A stretch of 64,000 nucleotides of DNA from Kiritimatiellota bacterium B12222 (GTDB taxonomy: Bacteria > Verrucomicrobiota > Kiritimatiellia > SS1-B-03-39 > UBA6053): assembly GCA_029719485.1 (NCBI GenBank), contig CP120722.1, positions 2,790,001 through 2,854,000 on the forward strand. Direction: 5' to 3'. Positions 1 to 9,206 of the stretch are shown piece after piece. A model generated the notes under the pieces. It did not search any database, was not told the DNA's origin, and worked only from the letters and a program-made list of their open reading frames with translations. The position numbers were made by a program, and so were the translations under genes. Every line of letters starts with the position of its first letter. Positions within the stretch are counted from its first letter, which is position 1.

Positions 1-111
1 CAGGGCAAAAATAAAATAGACTGGGTCAAAAATCATGAGGATCACGCTCCAAATAAAGAGATAAAGAAGGGTTCACAATATAGAGACCCCTTGAGTGAGG
101 AGTGTTCAATT

Positions 112-2202
112 TTAAAGCAACGCTTTTGCTTTCGCACTAAAGATCACCATGCTGTGAGGTTTCACCATGATGGAGCTTCCCATATTCGAACGATGTACCC
201 GGCGAGCGGTCGTGTATGCCCGCATGATCCATTTAAATTTATCAGTATCAGGCATATTAAAACGCAAGGGTCTTGCGGAAGCATTGAAGAAAATCAATAC
301 ATCCTCATGATCTTTATCGCTACGTAAATGCTTCGCTAATCCACTGATACGCAAGCCTACGGCTTGGTCTTCTCTCCAGTTCGGGGCTTGATTTTTAGGA
401 CCAATCCAATGTACCCGCCCCGCAGCAATCTCAGAACCTTGGTCATGAACCAAACCATTAAACTGCAACGCGGGCAGGGAGGCCCGCAATTCCGTCATTT
501 TCTTAAAAAATTCAAGGAGATCTTGATTTTCAGGTGTTAGATCCCAATTTAACCAACTCAGTTGATTGTCCTGACAATAGGCATTGTTATTGCCTTTTTG
601 TGTCCGTCCCATCTCATCACCTGCCGGAATCATGGGGATTCCTCGAGAGATGAGCAGAGTGGCTAAAAAGTTTTTTTGCATCCGCAAACGCAAGGCTTCA
701 ATTTTAGTGTCGGTACTTTCACCTTCCACCCCACAATTATTACTGTGATTTTCCTTTTCACCGTCGCGGTTTTTTTCGAGATTCGCTTCATTGTGTTTTT
801 CGCGATAACTCACCAAATCGCGTAAGGTAAATCCATCATGACAGCACACGAAGTTAATGGTCTTCGAGCTTCCCATGGGTTGACCGGCATACAAATCTTC
901 ACTGCCCAATAAGCGCGTAGCAAAACTGGAGAGTAGGCCGGGTTCTCCAGACCAAAACCGCCGCACATCATCCCGATATTTCCCATTCCATTCAGCCCAT
1001 CGTTTTGAGGGAAAGGACCCCACTTGATAAGCTCCTGCTGCATCCCAGGCTTCGGCAATCATTTTGGTGTCACGCAAAATAGGATCTTCATCAATGGCCT
1101 CAATCAAAGGAGGGCGTTTGAGCATTTCTCCTTTACGCCCCCGACAGAGAATCGATGCGAGATCAAACCGAAAACCGTCAATATGATATTCCATCACCCA
1201 ATGCCTCAGACTGTCTAAAATCAGATGACTGACTACCGGATGATTACAATTCACGGTATTGCCACAACCACTGTAGTTGGTGTGACGACCTTCTTTGCTA
1301 TCCATAATGTAGTAGACATCTTCCCCTAAAACTTTGAATCCCGTATTGTATTCATTATCGCCCCCTTCAGAAGTGTGATTGTAGACCACATCGAGAATCA
1401 CTTCCATGCCGGCCTCATGAATCGCTTTTACTAAAGCTTTAAATTCATCCACCTGAGCCCCTTGATTACCGCTACTGGAAAAACGGCTCATGGGGGAAAA
1501 GAAATTTTGGGTACTGTAGCCCCAATAATTACGTAATTGAGAACGGGCATCTCCTTGATGAAAGTACTCCATTTCATCAAACTCATATACGGGAAGCAGT
1601 TCAATTGTGGTTACACCTAAAGATTTCAAATAGGGGATTTTCTCGATAAAGCCTTTGTATGTTCCGGGATGATTGACCCCACTTGCTGGACCTGCCGTAA
1701 AACCGCGCACATGCACTTCATAGACAACCATCTCGTTCCACGGAATTTGAGGCGATTGATCTTTTCCCCAATCAAATTGAGAATCCACAATGACTCCTTT
1801 CGGAAATGCTTTGCCTGTATGAAAGGGTTCTCCGGGGTGTCGGATATTGCTGTGTCCCCACTGAACAGGTCCCGCCACGGCGGGGGCATAAGGATCGAGG
1901 ACAAATTGATCCGCAGGGAAACGGTGTGTATCACGGTTTACCCGCCAAGCATAACACCATCCCGCTTTGACTCCAGGAACCACCACACTCCACAAATCTC
2001 CAAAATGGTGAACGTCAGGGTTTAAGTGTATTTCTCTGATGGGCCTTAAATCTGTAGGGTTTTCAAACAAAAAGAGGTCTAACGTATCCGCATCTCGGCA
2101 CCAAAGTGTAAATCGACACATATCCCCCTCTAAATGGGGACCCAAGGAATGATAAGGGGAAAGCGTTCCCGCGTATTGATTAAAAAAAGTGGCTTTAGGC
2201 AT
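112..2202 (-). CDS. glgX: Glycogen debranching enzyme GlgX (isoamylase type)
   Basis: Cytoplasmic GH13 debranching enzyme that hydrolyses alpha-1,6 branches of glycogen or limit dextrins. The 696-residue length is normal for GlgX/TreX. An N-terminal CBM48-like beta domain (about residues 10-125) precedes the alpha-amylase barrel. The catalytic set is visible: nucleophile Asp in GFRFDLAS (about residue 347), acid/base Glu in AEAWDA (about 383) and the transition-state HD in CCHDGF (about 456). The C-terminal beta domain ends in KALL. The gene stands alone; no other glycogen gene lies in the window, so it is not in a glg operon here. The following 110 bases show no clear terminator. The family is certain; whether it prefers glycogen or another branched glucan cannot be read from sequence. 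Confidence 0.94.
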   Translation of the reverse strand: MPKATFFNQYAGTLSPYHSLGPHLEGDMCRFTLWCRDADTLDLFLFENPTDLRPIREIHLNPDVHHFGDLWSVVVPGVKAGWCYAWRVNRDTHRFPADQFVLDPYAPAVAGPVQWGHSNIRHPGEPFHTGKAFPKGVIVDSQFDWGKDQSPQIPWNEMVVYEVHVRGFTAGPASGVNHPGTYKGFIEKIPYLKSLGVTTIELLPVYEFDEMEYFHQGDARSQLRNYWGYSTQNFFSPMSRFSSSGNQGAQVDEFKALVKAIHEAGMEVILDVVYNHTSEGGDNEYNTGFKVLGEDVYYIMDSKEGRHTNYSGCGNTVNCNHPVVSHLILDSLRHWVMEYHIDGFRFDLASILCRGRKGEMLKRPPLIEAIDEDPILRDTKMIAEAWDAAGAYQVGSFPSKRWAEWNGKYRDDVRRFWSGEPGLLSSFATRLLGSEDLYAGQPMGSSKTINFVCCHDGFTLRDLVSYREKHNEANLEKNRDGEKENHSNNCGVEGESTDTKIEALRLRMQKNFLATLLISRGIPMIPAGDEMGRTQKGNNNAYCQDNQLSWLNWDLTPENQDLLEFFKKMTELRASLPALQFNGLVHDQGSEIAAGRVHWIGPKNQAPNWREDQAVGLRISGLAKHLRSDKDHEDVLIFFNASARPLRFNMPDTDKFKWIMRAYTTARRVHRSNMGSSIMVKPHSMVIFSAKAKALL

Positions 2203-2463
2203 GGGGGAGGTTCTAACGAATAAACCCCTCAGCTGTCACGCCAGATCTGTGGTGGAAACCAGATTGTTTTAGAGAAAAGTCCTGAATGCTAATTTTGTAG
2301 GTTTTCTGAAGTTTTTAACTCTTGCCTGTTGCCAATTTTTGAGGAAAGGAGTAGGTCTTATTTACTGGTTCGTATTTCCTGCACATGGAGGTAATCGCCA
2401 GCGTGATCCGGATCAGGTGATCCGGAACGTGAATGAACAGAAAGAAATCGAGGGAGACTCTAC

Positions 2464-2760
2464 ATGGAAGATTCAATCGCCAGAGAAATAGTACAGATCG
2501 AACGGAAACAGTTTTTCTTTGATCTACGAGAAAACCAACGTGGCATCTTGTTGCGGATTACGGAAGAGGTCCGCGGACACAGGGACACCATCATTGTACC
2601 CGCTACCGGACTGAAAGATTTCAGTGAAGCGCTCAATCGCATGATTGATGTCATTGAACAAGAAGGGCTTGATCCCACAGATCCTACATCAGAAGATGAC
2701 TTTTATGATGATGACATTCCTCAAGAAGACGAAGAGGATGAGGACGAAGAGGATTATTAA
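2464..2760 (+). CDS. PUR-domain (DUF3276-type) nucleic-acid-binding protein
   Basis: Small 98-residue protein. Residues 10-70 carry the bacterial PUR repeat, recognisable from ERKQFFFDLRENQRG followed by LRITEE and IIVPATGLKDF. This family is related to eukaryotic Pur-alpha and is thought to bind single-stranded DNA or RNA; the cellular role in bacteria is poorly defined. The last 30 residues are almost only Asp and Glu (DDDIPQEDEEDEDEEDY), an acidic tail of the kind seen on nucleic-acid chaperones. The start follows a good ribosome site (GAGGGAG, 9 bases upstream). It is a single-gene unit closed by a strong terminator. About 260 bases without a gene lie upstream; they should hold its promoter, but no clear -35/-10 pair was seen. 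Confidence 0.85.
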   Translation: MEDSIAREIVQIERKQFFFDLRENQRGILLRITEEVRGHRDTIIVPATGLKDFSEALNRMIDVIEQEGLDPTDPTSEDDFYDDDIPQEDEEDEDEEDY

Positions 2761-2779
2761 TCATTAATGAACCTACTCC

Positions 2780-2811
2780 AAAAATCCCGGGATTTTCCCC
2801 GGGATTTTTTT
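2780..2811 (+). terminator. Rho-independent terminator after the PUR-domain gene
   Basis: A 12-bp perfect stem (arms 2780-2791 and 2798-2809, core ATCCCGGG) with a 6-base loop runs into a T tract. It sits 20 bases after the PUR-domain stop codon and separates that gene from nadB. Confidence 0.9.
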
Positions 2812-2850
2812 ACTCGTTATTAATGATGAGATTATGGTTGGAATGTTATT

Positions 2851-4488
2851 ATGATGCGAACACTTGAAGCACCTGTACTCATCGTGGGGACGGGGATAGC
2901 CGGACTCAGAGCCGCACTGGATATCGCGAAAAATCGAAAAGTTATCCTCGCAACCAAAAGAAGTGCAGATACCTCAAGTAGCGATTGGGCACAAGGGGGG
3001 ATCTCTTGCGTGATGGATGCTGGAGATAGTTTTGAAGCTCATATTCAAGACACCTTAAGTACGGGTTCAGGCCTATGTGATGAAGATGCGGTAGAAGCGA
3101 TCATTCACGGGGGGCCAGAAGGCATTAGGGCCCTGGAAAGCGTAGGCGTTGTCTTTGAACGCAGTGGCAACACCGATAATGAATATGACTTGGGCCGGGA
3201 AGGGGGGCATAGTCATCGCAGAGTACTCCATGCCGGTGACATTACGGGACATGAGGTAATTTTGCGGTTGGTTAAGGCCGCGACAGAACATCCCAACATC
3301 ACCTTACTTGAAAAAGTGATGGCCATTGATTTGGTCACCACGGGGTGGCTCAAAGAAGAGGGCGTAAATACCTGTATCGGAGCCTATTTTTTGGGCGAAG
3401 GCGGTGAAGTTTTTGCTGTAAAGGCTGAACATACCATTTTAGCCACGGGTGGCGCGTGTAAAGTCTATCAATACACCTCTAATCCAGATATCGCCACTGG
3501 GGATGGTATTGCCATGGCTTGGCGGGCAGGATTACCGATTAAAAATATGGAAATGGTTCAGTTCCATCCCACCTGTCTGTACCATCGTAAAGCAAAATCC
3601 TTTTTGATTAGCGAAGCCGTGCGGGGCGAAGGGGGCATTTTAGTAAATGATAAGGGTGAACGATTTGTAGAACAATTTGACCCTCGTGGTTCTTTGGCAC
3701 CCCGTGATGTCGTGGCACGGGCCATTGACCATGAAATTAAACGAAGTGGAGCCAAATGTGTTTACTTGGATATCACCCACAAATCTGCTGAATTTTTAAG
3801 AAATCGTTTTCCCAACATCTATCAGCGTTGTTTAGAACTGGGCTTGGATATGGCGACAGAACCCATTCCTGTGGTACCCGCTGCGCATTATTTTTGCGGG
3901 GGCGTTGAAGCCGATGTCGATGGATCGACCCGAATGCCAGGACTTCATGTCATTGGTGAAGCCTCGTGTACAGGTCTACATGGCGCCAATAGGCTCGCCA
4001 GTAACAGTTTATTAGAAGGGTTGGTTTCAGCCGGCTTAGTGGCTAAAAAAATCACTTCAGAAACCACACACCCTCCTCGCACGCTGAGCATTCCTGATTG
4101 GGAATCCTATCACGCCGTGCCCAGTGATGAAGCCGTGGTCGTGGAACACAATTGGAACGAAGTGCGTACATGCATGTGGGATTATGTCGGTATTGTTAGA
4201 ACCGATAAACGTTTGGACCGTGCCCATCGACGTATTAAAAATTTGCGCAATGAGATACGGGAATACTATTTAGACTATTTGGTAACACAAGATGTGCTCG
4301 AATTGCGGAACTTGGTTACAGTCGCCGAATTGGTCATTCGATGCGCCAAACGACGAAAAGAAAGTCGTGGCTTGCATTACACCTTAGACTATCTGGAAAT
4401 GTTGCCTTCGGCTGAAGAAACGGTGATTGATGATCCTCCTGGGGAATCATTAAACATGTTGGACAGTCGGGTGGAGCACCATGGCTAA
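2851..4488 (+). CDS. nadB: L-aspartate oxidase NadB
   Basis: FAD enzyme that oxidises L-aspartate to iminoaspartate, the first step of de novo NAD synthesis. The 545-residue length is usual. The dinucleotide-binding motif VGTGIAGLRAA lies at residues 12-22. The succinate-dehydrogenase-like flavoprotein signatures follow: SSDWAQGGI, REGGHSHRRVLHAGD with the substrate-site residues, and GEASCTGLHGANRLASNSL near residue 370. A helical C-terminal domain (about 430-530) is present. Two adjacent ATG codons start the frame; the first is used here. Its 3' end overlaps the chelatase gene by 8 bases, so the two are probably translationally coupled. nadA and nadC are not in the window. Confidence 0.95.
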   Translation: MMRTLEAPVLIVGTGIAGLRAALDIAKNRKVILATKRSADTSSSDWAQGGISCVMDAGDSFEAHIQDTLSTGSGLCDEDAVEAIIHGGPEGIRALESVGVVFERSGNTDNEYDLGREGGHSHRRVLHAGDITGHEVILRLVKAATEHPNITLLEKVMAIDLVTTGWLKEEGVNTCIGAYFLGEGGEVFAVKAEHTILATGGACKVYQYTSNPDIATGDGIAMAWRAGLPIKNMEMVQFHPTCLYHRKAKSFLISEAVRGEGGILVNDKGERFVEQFDPRGSLAPRDVVARAIDHEIKRSGAKCVYLDITHKSAEFLRNRFPNIYQRCLELGLDMATEPIPVVPAAHYFCGGVEADVDGSTRMPGLHVIGEASCTGLHGANRLASNSLLEGLVSAGLVAKKITSETTHPPRTLSIPDWESYHAVPSDEAVVVEHNWNEVRTCMWDYVGIVRTDKRLDRAHRRIKNLRNEIREYYLDYLVTQDVLELRNLVTVAELVIRCAKRRKESRGLHYTLDYLEMLPSAEETVIDDPPGESLNMLDSRVEHHG

Positions 4489-5200
4489 CGCTTTGGTTTT
4501 GGTGGGGCACGGAAGTTCGAAAAATCGAAATACCCGAGTGCCCCTTGACAACATCGTGTCAGAAATTCGCAAGCGGAAGCTCTATGATGAAGTCTGTTGT
4601 GGATTTTTAAAGGAAGACCAGCGCATTTGCAAGGTGTTGGCACCACTGCAAAGCCACAAGATTACGGTGGTACCCTTTTTTATTGCAGATGGGTATTATA
4701 CTAAAAACATCATCCCGTCTTGTTTACAGAAAAACCAAAAGTCGGCCCCGCACCAGGTCTATTATACCCCGGCGGTAGGATCACATCCTCTGTTTGCTGA
4801 CCTGATTTTGAAGCATGCCAAGGACGCTGGATGGCGAAAAGGGGACAGTTTGGTGGTGATGGGGCACGGAACACAGAAGAACCCTGCTTCCGGTCGAAAT
4901 ATTTACCTTCAGGCTGATCGCATACGGCGGAAATACCCCCGCGAAGAAATTATGACCACTTTCATCGATGAAGCCCCATTTGTGACAGATGCGTGGACGC
5001 TTTGTCGTGGACAACGTATTGTAATTGTTCCGTTGTTTATTGGCGATGGATGGCATGTAACCGAAACCATCCCTGAAGACTTGGGGCTCACCAATGGTCA
5101 GGCCTTCAAAGGATCCAGAAGTATGGTCATGACCTCAGCTGTAGGGACTGATCCGGGATTGGTGGACGTGGTTTTATCGCTCGCAGCACTTGCACCATAA
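4481..5200 (+). CDS. CbiX/SirB-type sirohydrochlorin chelatase-like protein
   Basis: Class II chelatase family protein (239 residues) made of two tandem CbiX-like halves; the family inserts Co2+ or Fe2+ into sirohydrochlorin. Both halves begin with the metal-site His (LVGHGSS near residue 10, VMGHGTQKN near residue 128). The second expected His is present in the C-terminal half (IGDGWHVTETIP) but is Tyr in the N-terminal half (ADGYYTKNIIP). The complete His pair is thus in the C-terminal half, as in CbiK and HemH, not in the N-terminal half as in SirB and long CbiX. The gene overlaps nadB by 8 bases. The fold is clear; the substrate and metal are not, and no other tetrapyrrole gene is nearby. 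Confidence 0.8.
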   Translation: MANALVLVGHGSSKNRNTRVPLDNIVSEIRKRKLYDEVCCGFLKEDQRICKVLAPLQSHKITVVPFFIADGYYTKNIIPSCLQKNQKSAPHQVYYTPAVGSHPLFADLILKHAKDAGWRKGDSLVVMGHGTQKNPASGRNIYLQADRIRRKYPREEIMTTFIDEAPFVTDAWTLCRGQRIVIVPLFIGDGWHVTETIPEDLGLTNGQAFKGSRSMVMTSAVGTDPGLVDVVLSLAALAP

Positions 5201-5237
5201 CATTAGCCTTCAAAAGGCACGTAAATTCAAGGCCTGA

Positions 5238-5750
5238 CTAAAGCGAGTTCTGTTGTCCCGTTTGATCTGAAGTCCGTAGCTGCGTTGCATGACAATAGGC
5301 AATAGCTAATGCATCTGCGGCATCATTTTGGGGGATTTCTTTCAATGCGAAAAGTCGTTTGATCATCATGGCCACTTGAGTTTTATCAGCGGCTCCACTT
5401 CCCACAACCCCTTGTTTCACTTTGCGAGGAGCGTATTCATAAACGGGAAGCCCCGCAGTGGCACAGGTGCAAATAACGGTGCCTCGGGCTTCTCCTAAAA
5501 TAAACGCGGTTTTAATATTTTTACAAAAGAAGATTCCTTCGATGGCCACCGTATCCGGTTTTTCTTTGGCAATGACTTCCGCCAATTGAGCCTGCAGTTG
5601 AACTAAACATTTACTACGAGGCCAAGAGGCGGGAGCATGAATGCGACCGTAGGTGACGGCTTGATGTCGGATCCCGTTGGATTGGATAACCGCAACTCCG
5701 GTTGAACGCAGTGAGGTATCCACTCCCAGAATCCGAACGAGCTCAGCCAT
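5238..5750 (-). CDS. ruvC: Holliday junction resolvase RuvC
   Basis: Endonuclease that cuts Holliday junctions in the RuvABC recombination-repair complex. The 170-residue length is typical. The RNase H-like acidic set is visible: Asp in ILGVDTSLRSTG (residue 10), Glu in VAIEGIFF (about residue 71) and the C-terminal Asp pair in NDAADALAIAYCH. It overlaps yebC by 8 bases and is read after it; a yebC-ruvC arrangement is common in bacteria. ruvA and ruvB are not in the window. It converges on the chelatase gene; the 37-base gap contains a short GCCTT/AAGGC hairpin without a T tract. Confidence 0.95.
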   Translation of the reverse strand: MAELVRILGVDTSLRSTGVAVIQSNGIRHQAVTYGRIHAPASWPRSKCLVQLQAQLAEVIAKEKPDTVAIEGIFFCKNIKTAFILGEARGTVICTCATAGLPVYEYAPRKVKQGVVGSGAADKTQVAMMIKRLFALKEIPQNDAADALAIAYCHATQLRTSDQTGQQNSL

Positions 5751-6501
5751 CTTCTAATTGTTCCGCAATTTCGTCTGACACATCCATATTGGTGTATACG
5801 TTTTGAACGTCATCGAGATCTTCAAGTTGTTCGATGAAGGCCATGACTTGTTTGGTTTTCTCCACATCGGTCATCTCAAATAGCATGTCGGGAACCAAGG
5901 TCATTTCAGTATCAATGGCATTGAATCCTGCTTTTTCAAGTGCATCACTAACCGCAGGATAATCCGTAGGCTCAGTGGTGACCACAAAACTATCGCCTTG
6001 TTCTTCAAAATCAGCAGCTCCAGCTTCCATGGCCGCTTCCAACAAGGCTTCTTCGTCAGTATTTTCGGTGGAGAACGTAATCAAACCTTTCCGTTGAAAA
6101 CTGCGGCTTACGCTTCCGGTTTGACCCAAGTTGTTGTTCGCTTTGTTAAAGCAGTGACGCACTTCAGCAGCGGTACGGTTACGGTTTTCGGTCAGACATT
6201 GTACGATAATACCCACACCATCACCGGCATACCCTTCATAAACAATTTCATCAAATTGCACACTGTCATTGCCTTCACCGGTTCCTTTTTTGATGGCACG
6301 GTCAATGTTGTCCGCAGGCATATTGACAGCCCGTGCTTTTGCAAGCAAAGGGCGCAGGGTGATGTTTGAGCCAGGATCCCCACCGCCAATGCGGGCGGCT
6401 ACGGTGATTTCTTTTGCAATTTTACTGAATGCTTTACCTTTTTTGGCATCTACCGCAGCTTTCTTGTGCTTGATATTTGCCCATTTACTATGTCCTGCCA
6501 T
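5743..6501 (-). CDS. yebC: YebC/PmpR family regulator or translation factor
   Basis: Member of the YebC/TACO1 family, 252 residues. The hallmark start MAGHSKWANIKHKKAAVDAKKGK is followed by ITVAARIGGGDP and the conserved block around residues 75-100 (KGTGEG, YEGYAGDGVGI). Family members act as DNA-binding regulators or assist ribosomes at difficult sequences; sequence alone does not decide between these. The C-terminal region is acidic and ends in EQLEDG. No strong ribosome site is seen before the ATG. It is the first gene of a two-gene unit with ruvC; topA ends only 71 bases upstream, so read-through from topA is possible. Confidence 0.95.
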   Translation of the reverse strand: MAGHSKWANIKHKKAAVDAKKGKAFSKIAKEITVAARIGGGDPGSNITLRPLLAKARAVNMPADNIDRAIKKGTGEGNDSVQFDEIVYEGYAGDGVGIIVQCLTENRNRTAAEVRHCFNKANNNLGQTGSVSRSFQRKGLITFSTENTDEEALLEAAMEAGAADFEEQGDSFVVTTEPTDYPAVSDALEKAGFNAIDTEMTLVPDMLFEMTDVEKTKQVMAFIEQLEDLDDVQNVYTNMDVSDEIAEQLEDG

Positions 6502-6572
6502 ATTCGTGTGTTGGTTAAGGGGTTAATTTAGGAATTTGTTTCATGTACACGAAATCAAATTCGAGTTCGAAA

Positions 6573-9206
6573 TTATTTCGTTTTCGCAGTGGATTTTTTC
6601 TTAGCGCTTGTCTTTTTCTTGGCGGTACTTTTCTTTTTAGCCGTGGTTTTCTTCTTTGCGGCTGCCTTCTTTTTCGCAGGGGCTCTGCGAGGTTTAGAAG
6701 GATCGCGCAATCCTAAAGATTCCCATACTTCATCATAACCAGGAATTTGTTCTGAGTAGCGACCAATCATGGTTTTCATGGCCCCGCGTTGACGTGGACT
6801 CAACGATTTCTTCGCTGCAAATTGTTCGGTGAGTGACTCAGCGAATTCTTTATCATCCCATGTTTTTCGTCCACGCACCGTGGGCTCATTGAAGGTGGTA
6901 ACATGTTTTAAGAGTTCCAGCAAAGGTCCACTTTCATTGTCTTCTTCGACTTTGTCATTGATCCCAAGGGTAGGGGCAATGGTTTCAAAATCAGGAATTT
7001 GAGCCGCATACTTGATCACCAAACGATCCAAATATTTGATTTGGTTTTCGCTGAGACGACGGTTGCCGACGACTTGTTCCTGAAGACTACCTAAGAATTC
7101 TTTATCATCGTAGGTCTTTTTGCCCACTTTACGTGCGGGGGCAAATTCGATATTGGCCATCAATTCAAATTTTTTCAAGGTCTCTTCGCGTGGAGGCTGA
7201 TTGGCTTCCGCTTCCTTGGCGATGAGTTCGGTGAGGCCGAGTTCTTCCGCTTTTTCCGGGGTCAAACTATCGATTTTTTTGTAGTAGCGTGCCACCACTT
7301 TATTGATGTTGTCCTGTTGACGATCGGTAATGGCTTCACCGGCTTCGATGGCTTCGCGCATTTCCTGCACAAAGGTTTCATCTGAATAGGTTTTTTTGCC
7401 ACGTTTTACGGGAGGATTGAATTCTTTTACTTCGTCACAAAGATCGAGCAAGACCTTGAGTTGATCCATATCGATATTGGCAAATTTAGCTTCTTCGATC
7501 CAGACGCCCAGTTTCCCATGGAAGTCTTTCATCATATCGGTCCAGCCCATTTTGCCATCTTCAATTTCGTCGAGCGTTTCTTCCATTTTAGCAGTAAAAT
7601 CTACTTCGAACAGATGTGGCAAACGTCCGACGAGGAAATCATTGACTTCCATACCGGCAGTGGTGGGGCGCAAGCTCCGGCTTTCACGGTCCACGTATTC
7701 GCGGGAATAGAGGGTGGAGACAATAGAGGCGTAGGTTGAGGGACGACCCACACCATTTTCTTCCAAAGATTTAATCAGCGATGCTTCGCTAAAACGTTTG
7801 GGAGGTTGGGTTTGTTTCTCTTCGCTGAGCCATTCGACCAGTTCAATTTTTTCACCTTCAACCAAAGGAGGCAATTTTCCGCCTTCTTCTTCATTATCAT
7901 CTTCTTCCAATCCTTTGCCCCAGGCAGCCATAAAGCCGGGGAAAACCACTTCTGATGCAGATGCGCGGAAGAGATATTCATGATTTGTGCTGTCAGTATC
8001 AAATTCAATGGTCAGGCGTTTGATTTTGGCTGGTGCCATCTGGCAGGCCATGGTCCGTTTCCAAATCAAGGAATAAAGCTTTAATTCCTGGTCATCCAAG
8101 ACGTGTTTCACATCATCTGGTGTCAGGGTCAAATCAGTGGGGCGAATCGCTTCATGCGCTTCTTGTGCACCGCCTTTGCTACTGAAAAAGTTGGGTTTTT
8201 CTGGTAAATATTCTGGGCCAAACTGTTTTTCGATGCATTCGCGCGTCTGGGCAATCGCTTCGGGAGCTAAATGCACGGAATCTGTACGCATGTAGGTAAT
8301 GAGACCCGAAGTGCCTTCGCCATTTTTGAGATCGACACCTTCATACAGCTTTTGCGCCAAGGACATGGTGCGGTTGGGTTGAAACCCATAGGCGCTAGAT
8401 GCGGCTTGTTGCAAGGTAGAGGTAATGAAAGGCGCTTTAGAGCGACGTTGTTGATGTTGGGTGGCGATAGACTGCACTTTGAGGCTGCAATTTTGCAACT
8501 CCGCCTCGATCTCTTTGGCCAATTCAGCGTCGCGCACTTCACCTTTTCCGCCATCGACACGTACGAGTTTGATTTCAAACTTGTCTTTAGGATCCACATA
8601 TTTACGTACATTTGCGCCAAAGATCCAAAAAGTTTCAGGGATAAACTTTAGAATTTCTTTTTCGCGTTCGCAAACCAGACGTAATGCCACGGTTTGCACA
8701 CGACCCGCACTGGATCCACCGCGAATACGGCGCCAGAGCAGGGGACTCACCTGATATCCCACCAAACGATCCAAGACCCGGCGGGCCTGTTGGGCATCTA
8801 CTTTGTGTAAATCCAGTTCGGTGGGGGCGGCAAATGCTTTTTGAATCGCAGCTTTGGTGATCTGGTTATAGGTCACACGGGTAAATTGTTCTTCATCCTT
8901 CATGATCCCCGAAAGCAGTTCTTTTAGATGCCAGGCAATGGCTTCTCCTTCACGGTCGGGGTCGGGTGCGAGAATCACGTCATCACATTTTTTCGCAGCA
9001 TCTTTGAGTTCTTTGATCACTTTCGATTTGTCGCGTGAATTAACGTAATGAGGCTTGAAGTCATCCTCAGGGTCTACACCCAATTTACTTTTGGGCAAAT
9101 CACGTACATGACCCATGGAGGCTTTCACCACATAGTCTTTTCCTAAAAATTTGTTGATCGTCTTCGCCTTTGCAGGCGATTCCACAATTACCAGATGCTT
9201 TACCAT
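6573..9206 (-). CDS. topA: DNA topoisomerase I with three C-terminal repeats and a Lys/Ala tail
   Basis: Type IA topoisomerase that relaxes negative supercoils. The Toprim domain has LVIVESPAKAKTINKFLG and DPDREGEAIAWHL; the active-site Tyr lies in LITYMRTDSVH (about residue 305). After the core there is no Cys4 zinc ribbon. Instead three related segments occur at about residues 590-660, 685-755 and 765-830, each with a G-K/R-K-T-Y/W-x-D-x-x-F core (RGKKTYSDETF, VGKKTYDDKEF, RGRKTWDDKEF) and a following helix pair. From about residue 840 the tail is built of AKKK/TAKKK units like histone H1 or bacterial HC1-like tails. A clear AAGGA ribosome site precedes the ATG. The core call is certain; the tail role (DNA anchoring) is inferred. 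Confidence 0.96.
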   Translation of the reverse strand: MVKHLVIVESPAKAKTINKFLGKDYVVKASMGHVRDLPKSKLGVDPEDDFKPHYVNSRDKSKVIKELKDAAKKCDDVILAPDPDREGEAIAWHLKELLSGIMKDEEQFTRVTYNQITKAAIQKAFAAPTELDLHKVDAQQARRVLDRLVGYQVSPLLWRRIRGGSSAGRVQTVALRLVCEREKEILKFIPETFWIFGANVRKYVDPKDKFEIKLVRVDGGKGEVRDAELAKEIEAELQNCSLKVQSIATQHQQRRSKAPFITSTLQQAASSAYGFQPNRTMSLAQKLYEGVDLKNGEGTSGLITYMRTDSVHLAPEAIAQTRECIEKQFGPEYLPEKPNFFSSKGGAQEAHEAIRPTDLTLTPDDVKHVLDDQELKLYSLIWKRTMACQMAPAKIKRLTIEFDTDSTNHEYLFRASASEVVFPGFMAAWGKGLEEDDNEEEGGKLPPLVEGEKIELVEWLSEEKQTQPPKRFSEASLIKSLEENGVGRPSTYASIVSTLYSREYVDRESRSLRPTTAGMEVNDFLVGRLPHLFEVDFTAKMEETLDEIEDGKMGWTDMMKDFHGKLGVWIEEAKFANIDMDQLKVLLDLCDEVKEFNPPVKRGKKTYSDETFVQEMREAIEAGEAITDRQQDNINKVVARYYKKIDSLTPEKAEELGLTELIAKEAEANQPPREETLKKFELMANIEFAPARKVGKKTYDDKEFLGSLQEQVVGNRRLSENQIKYLDRLVIKYAAQIPDFETIAPTLGINDKVEEDNESGPLLELLKHVTTFNEPTVRGRKTWDDKEFAESLTEQFAAKKSLSPRQRGAMKTMIGRYSEQIPGYDEVWESLGLRDPSKPRRAPAKKKAAAKKKTTAKKKSTAKKKTSAKKKSTAKTK

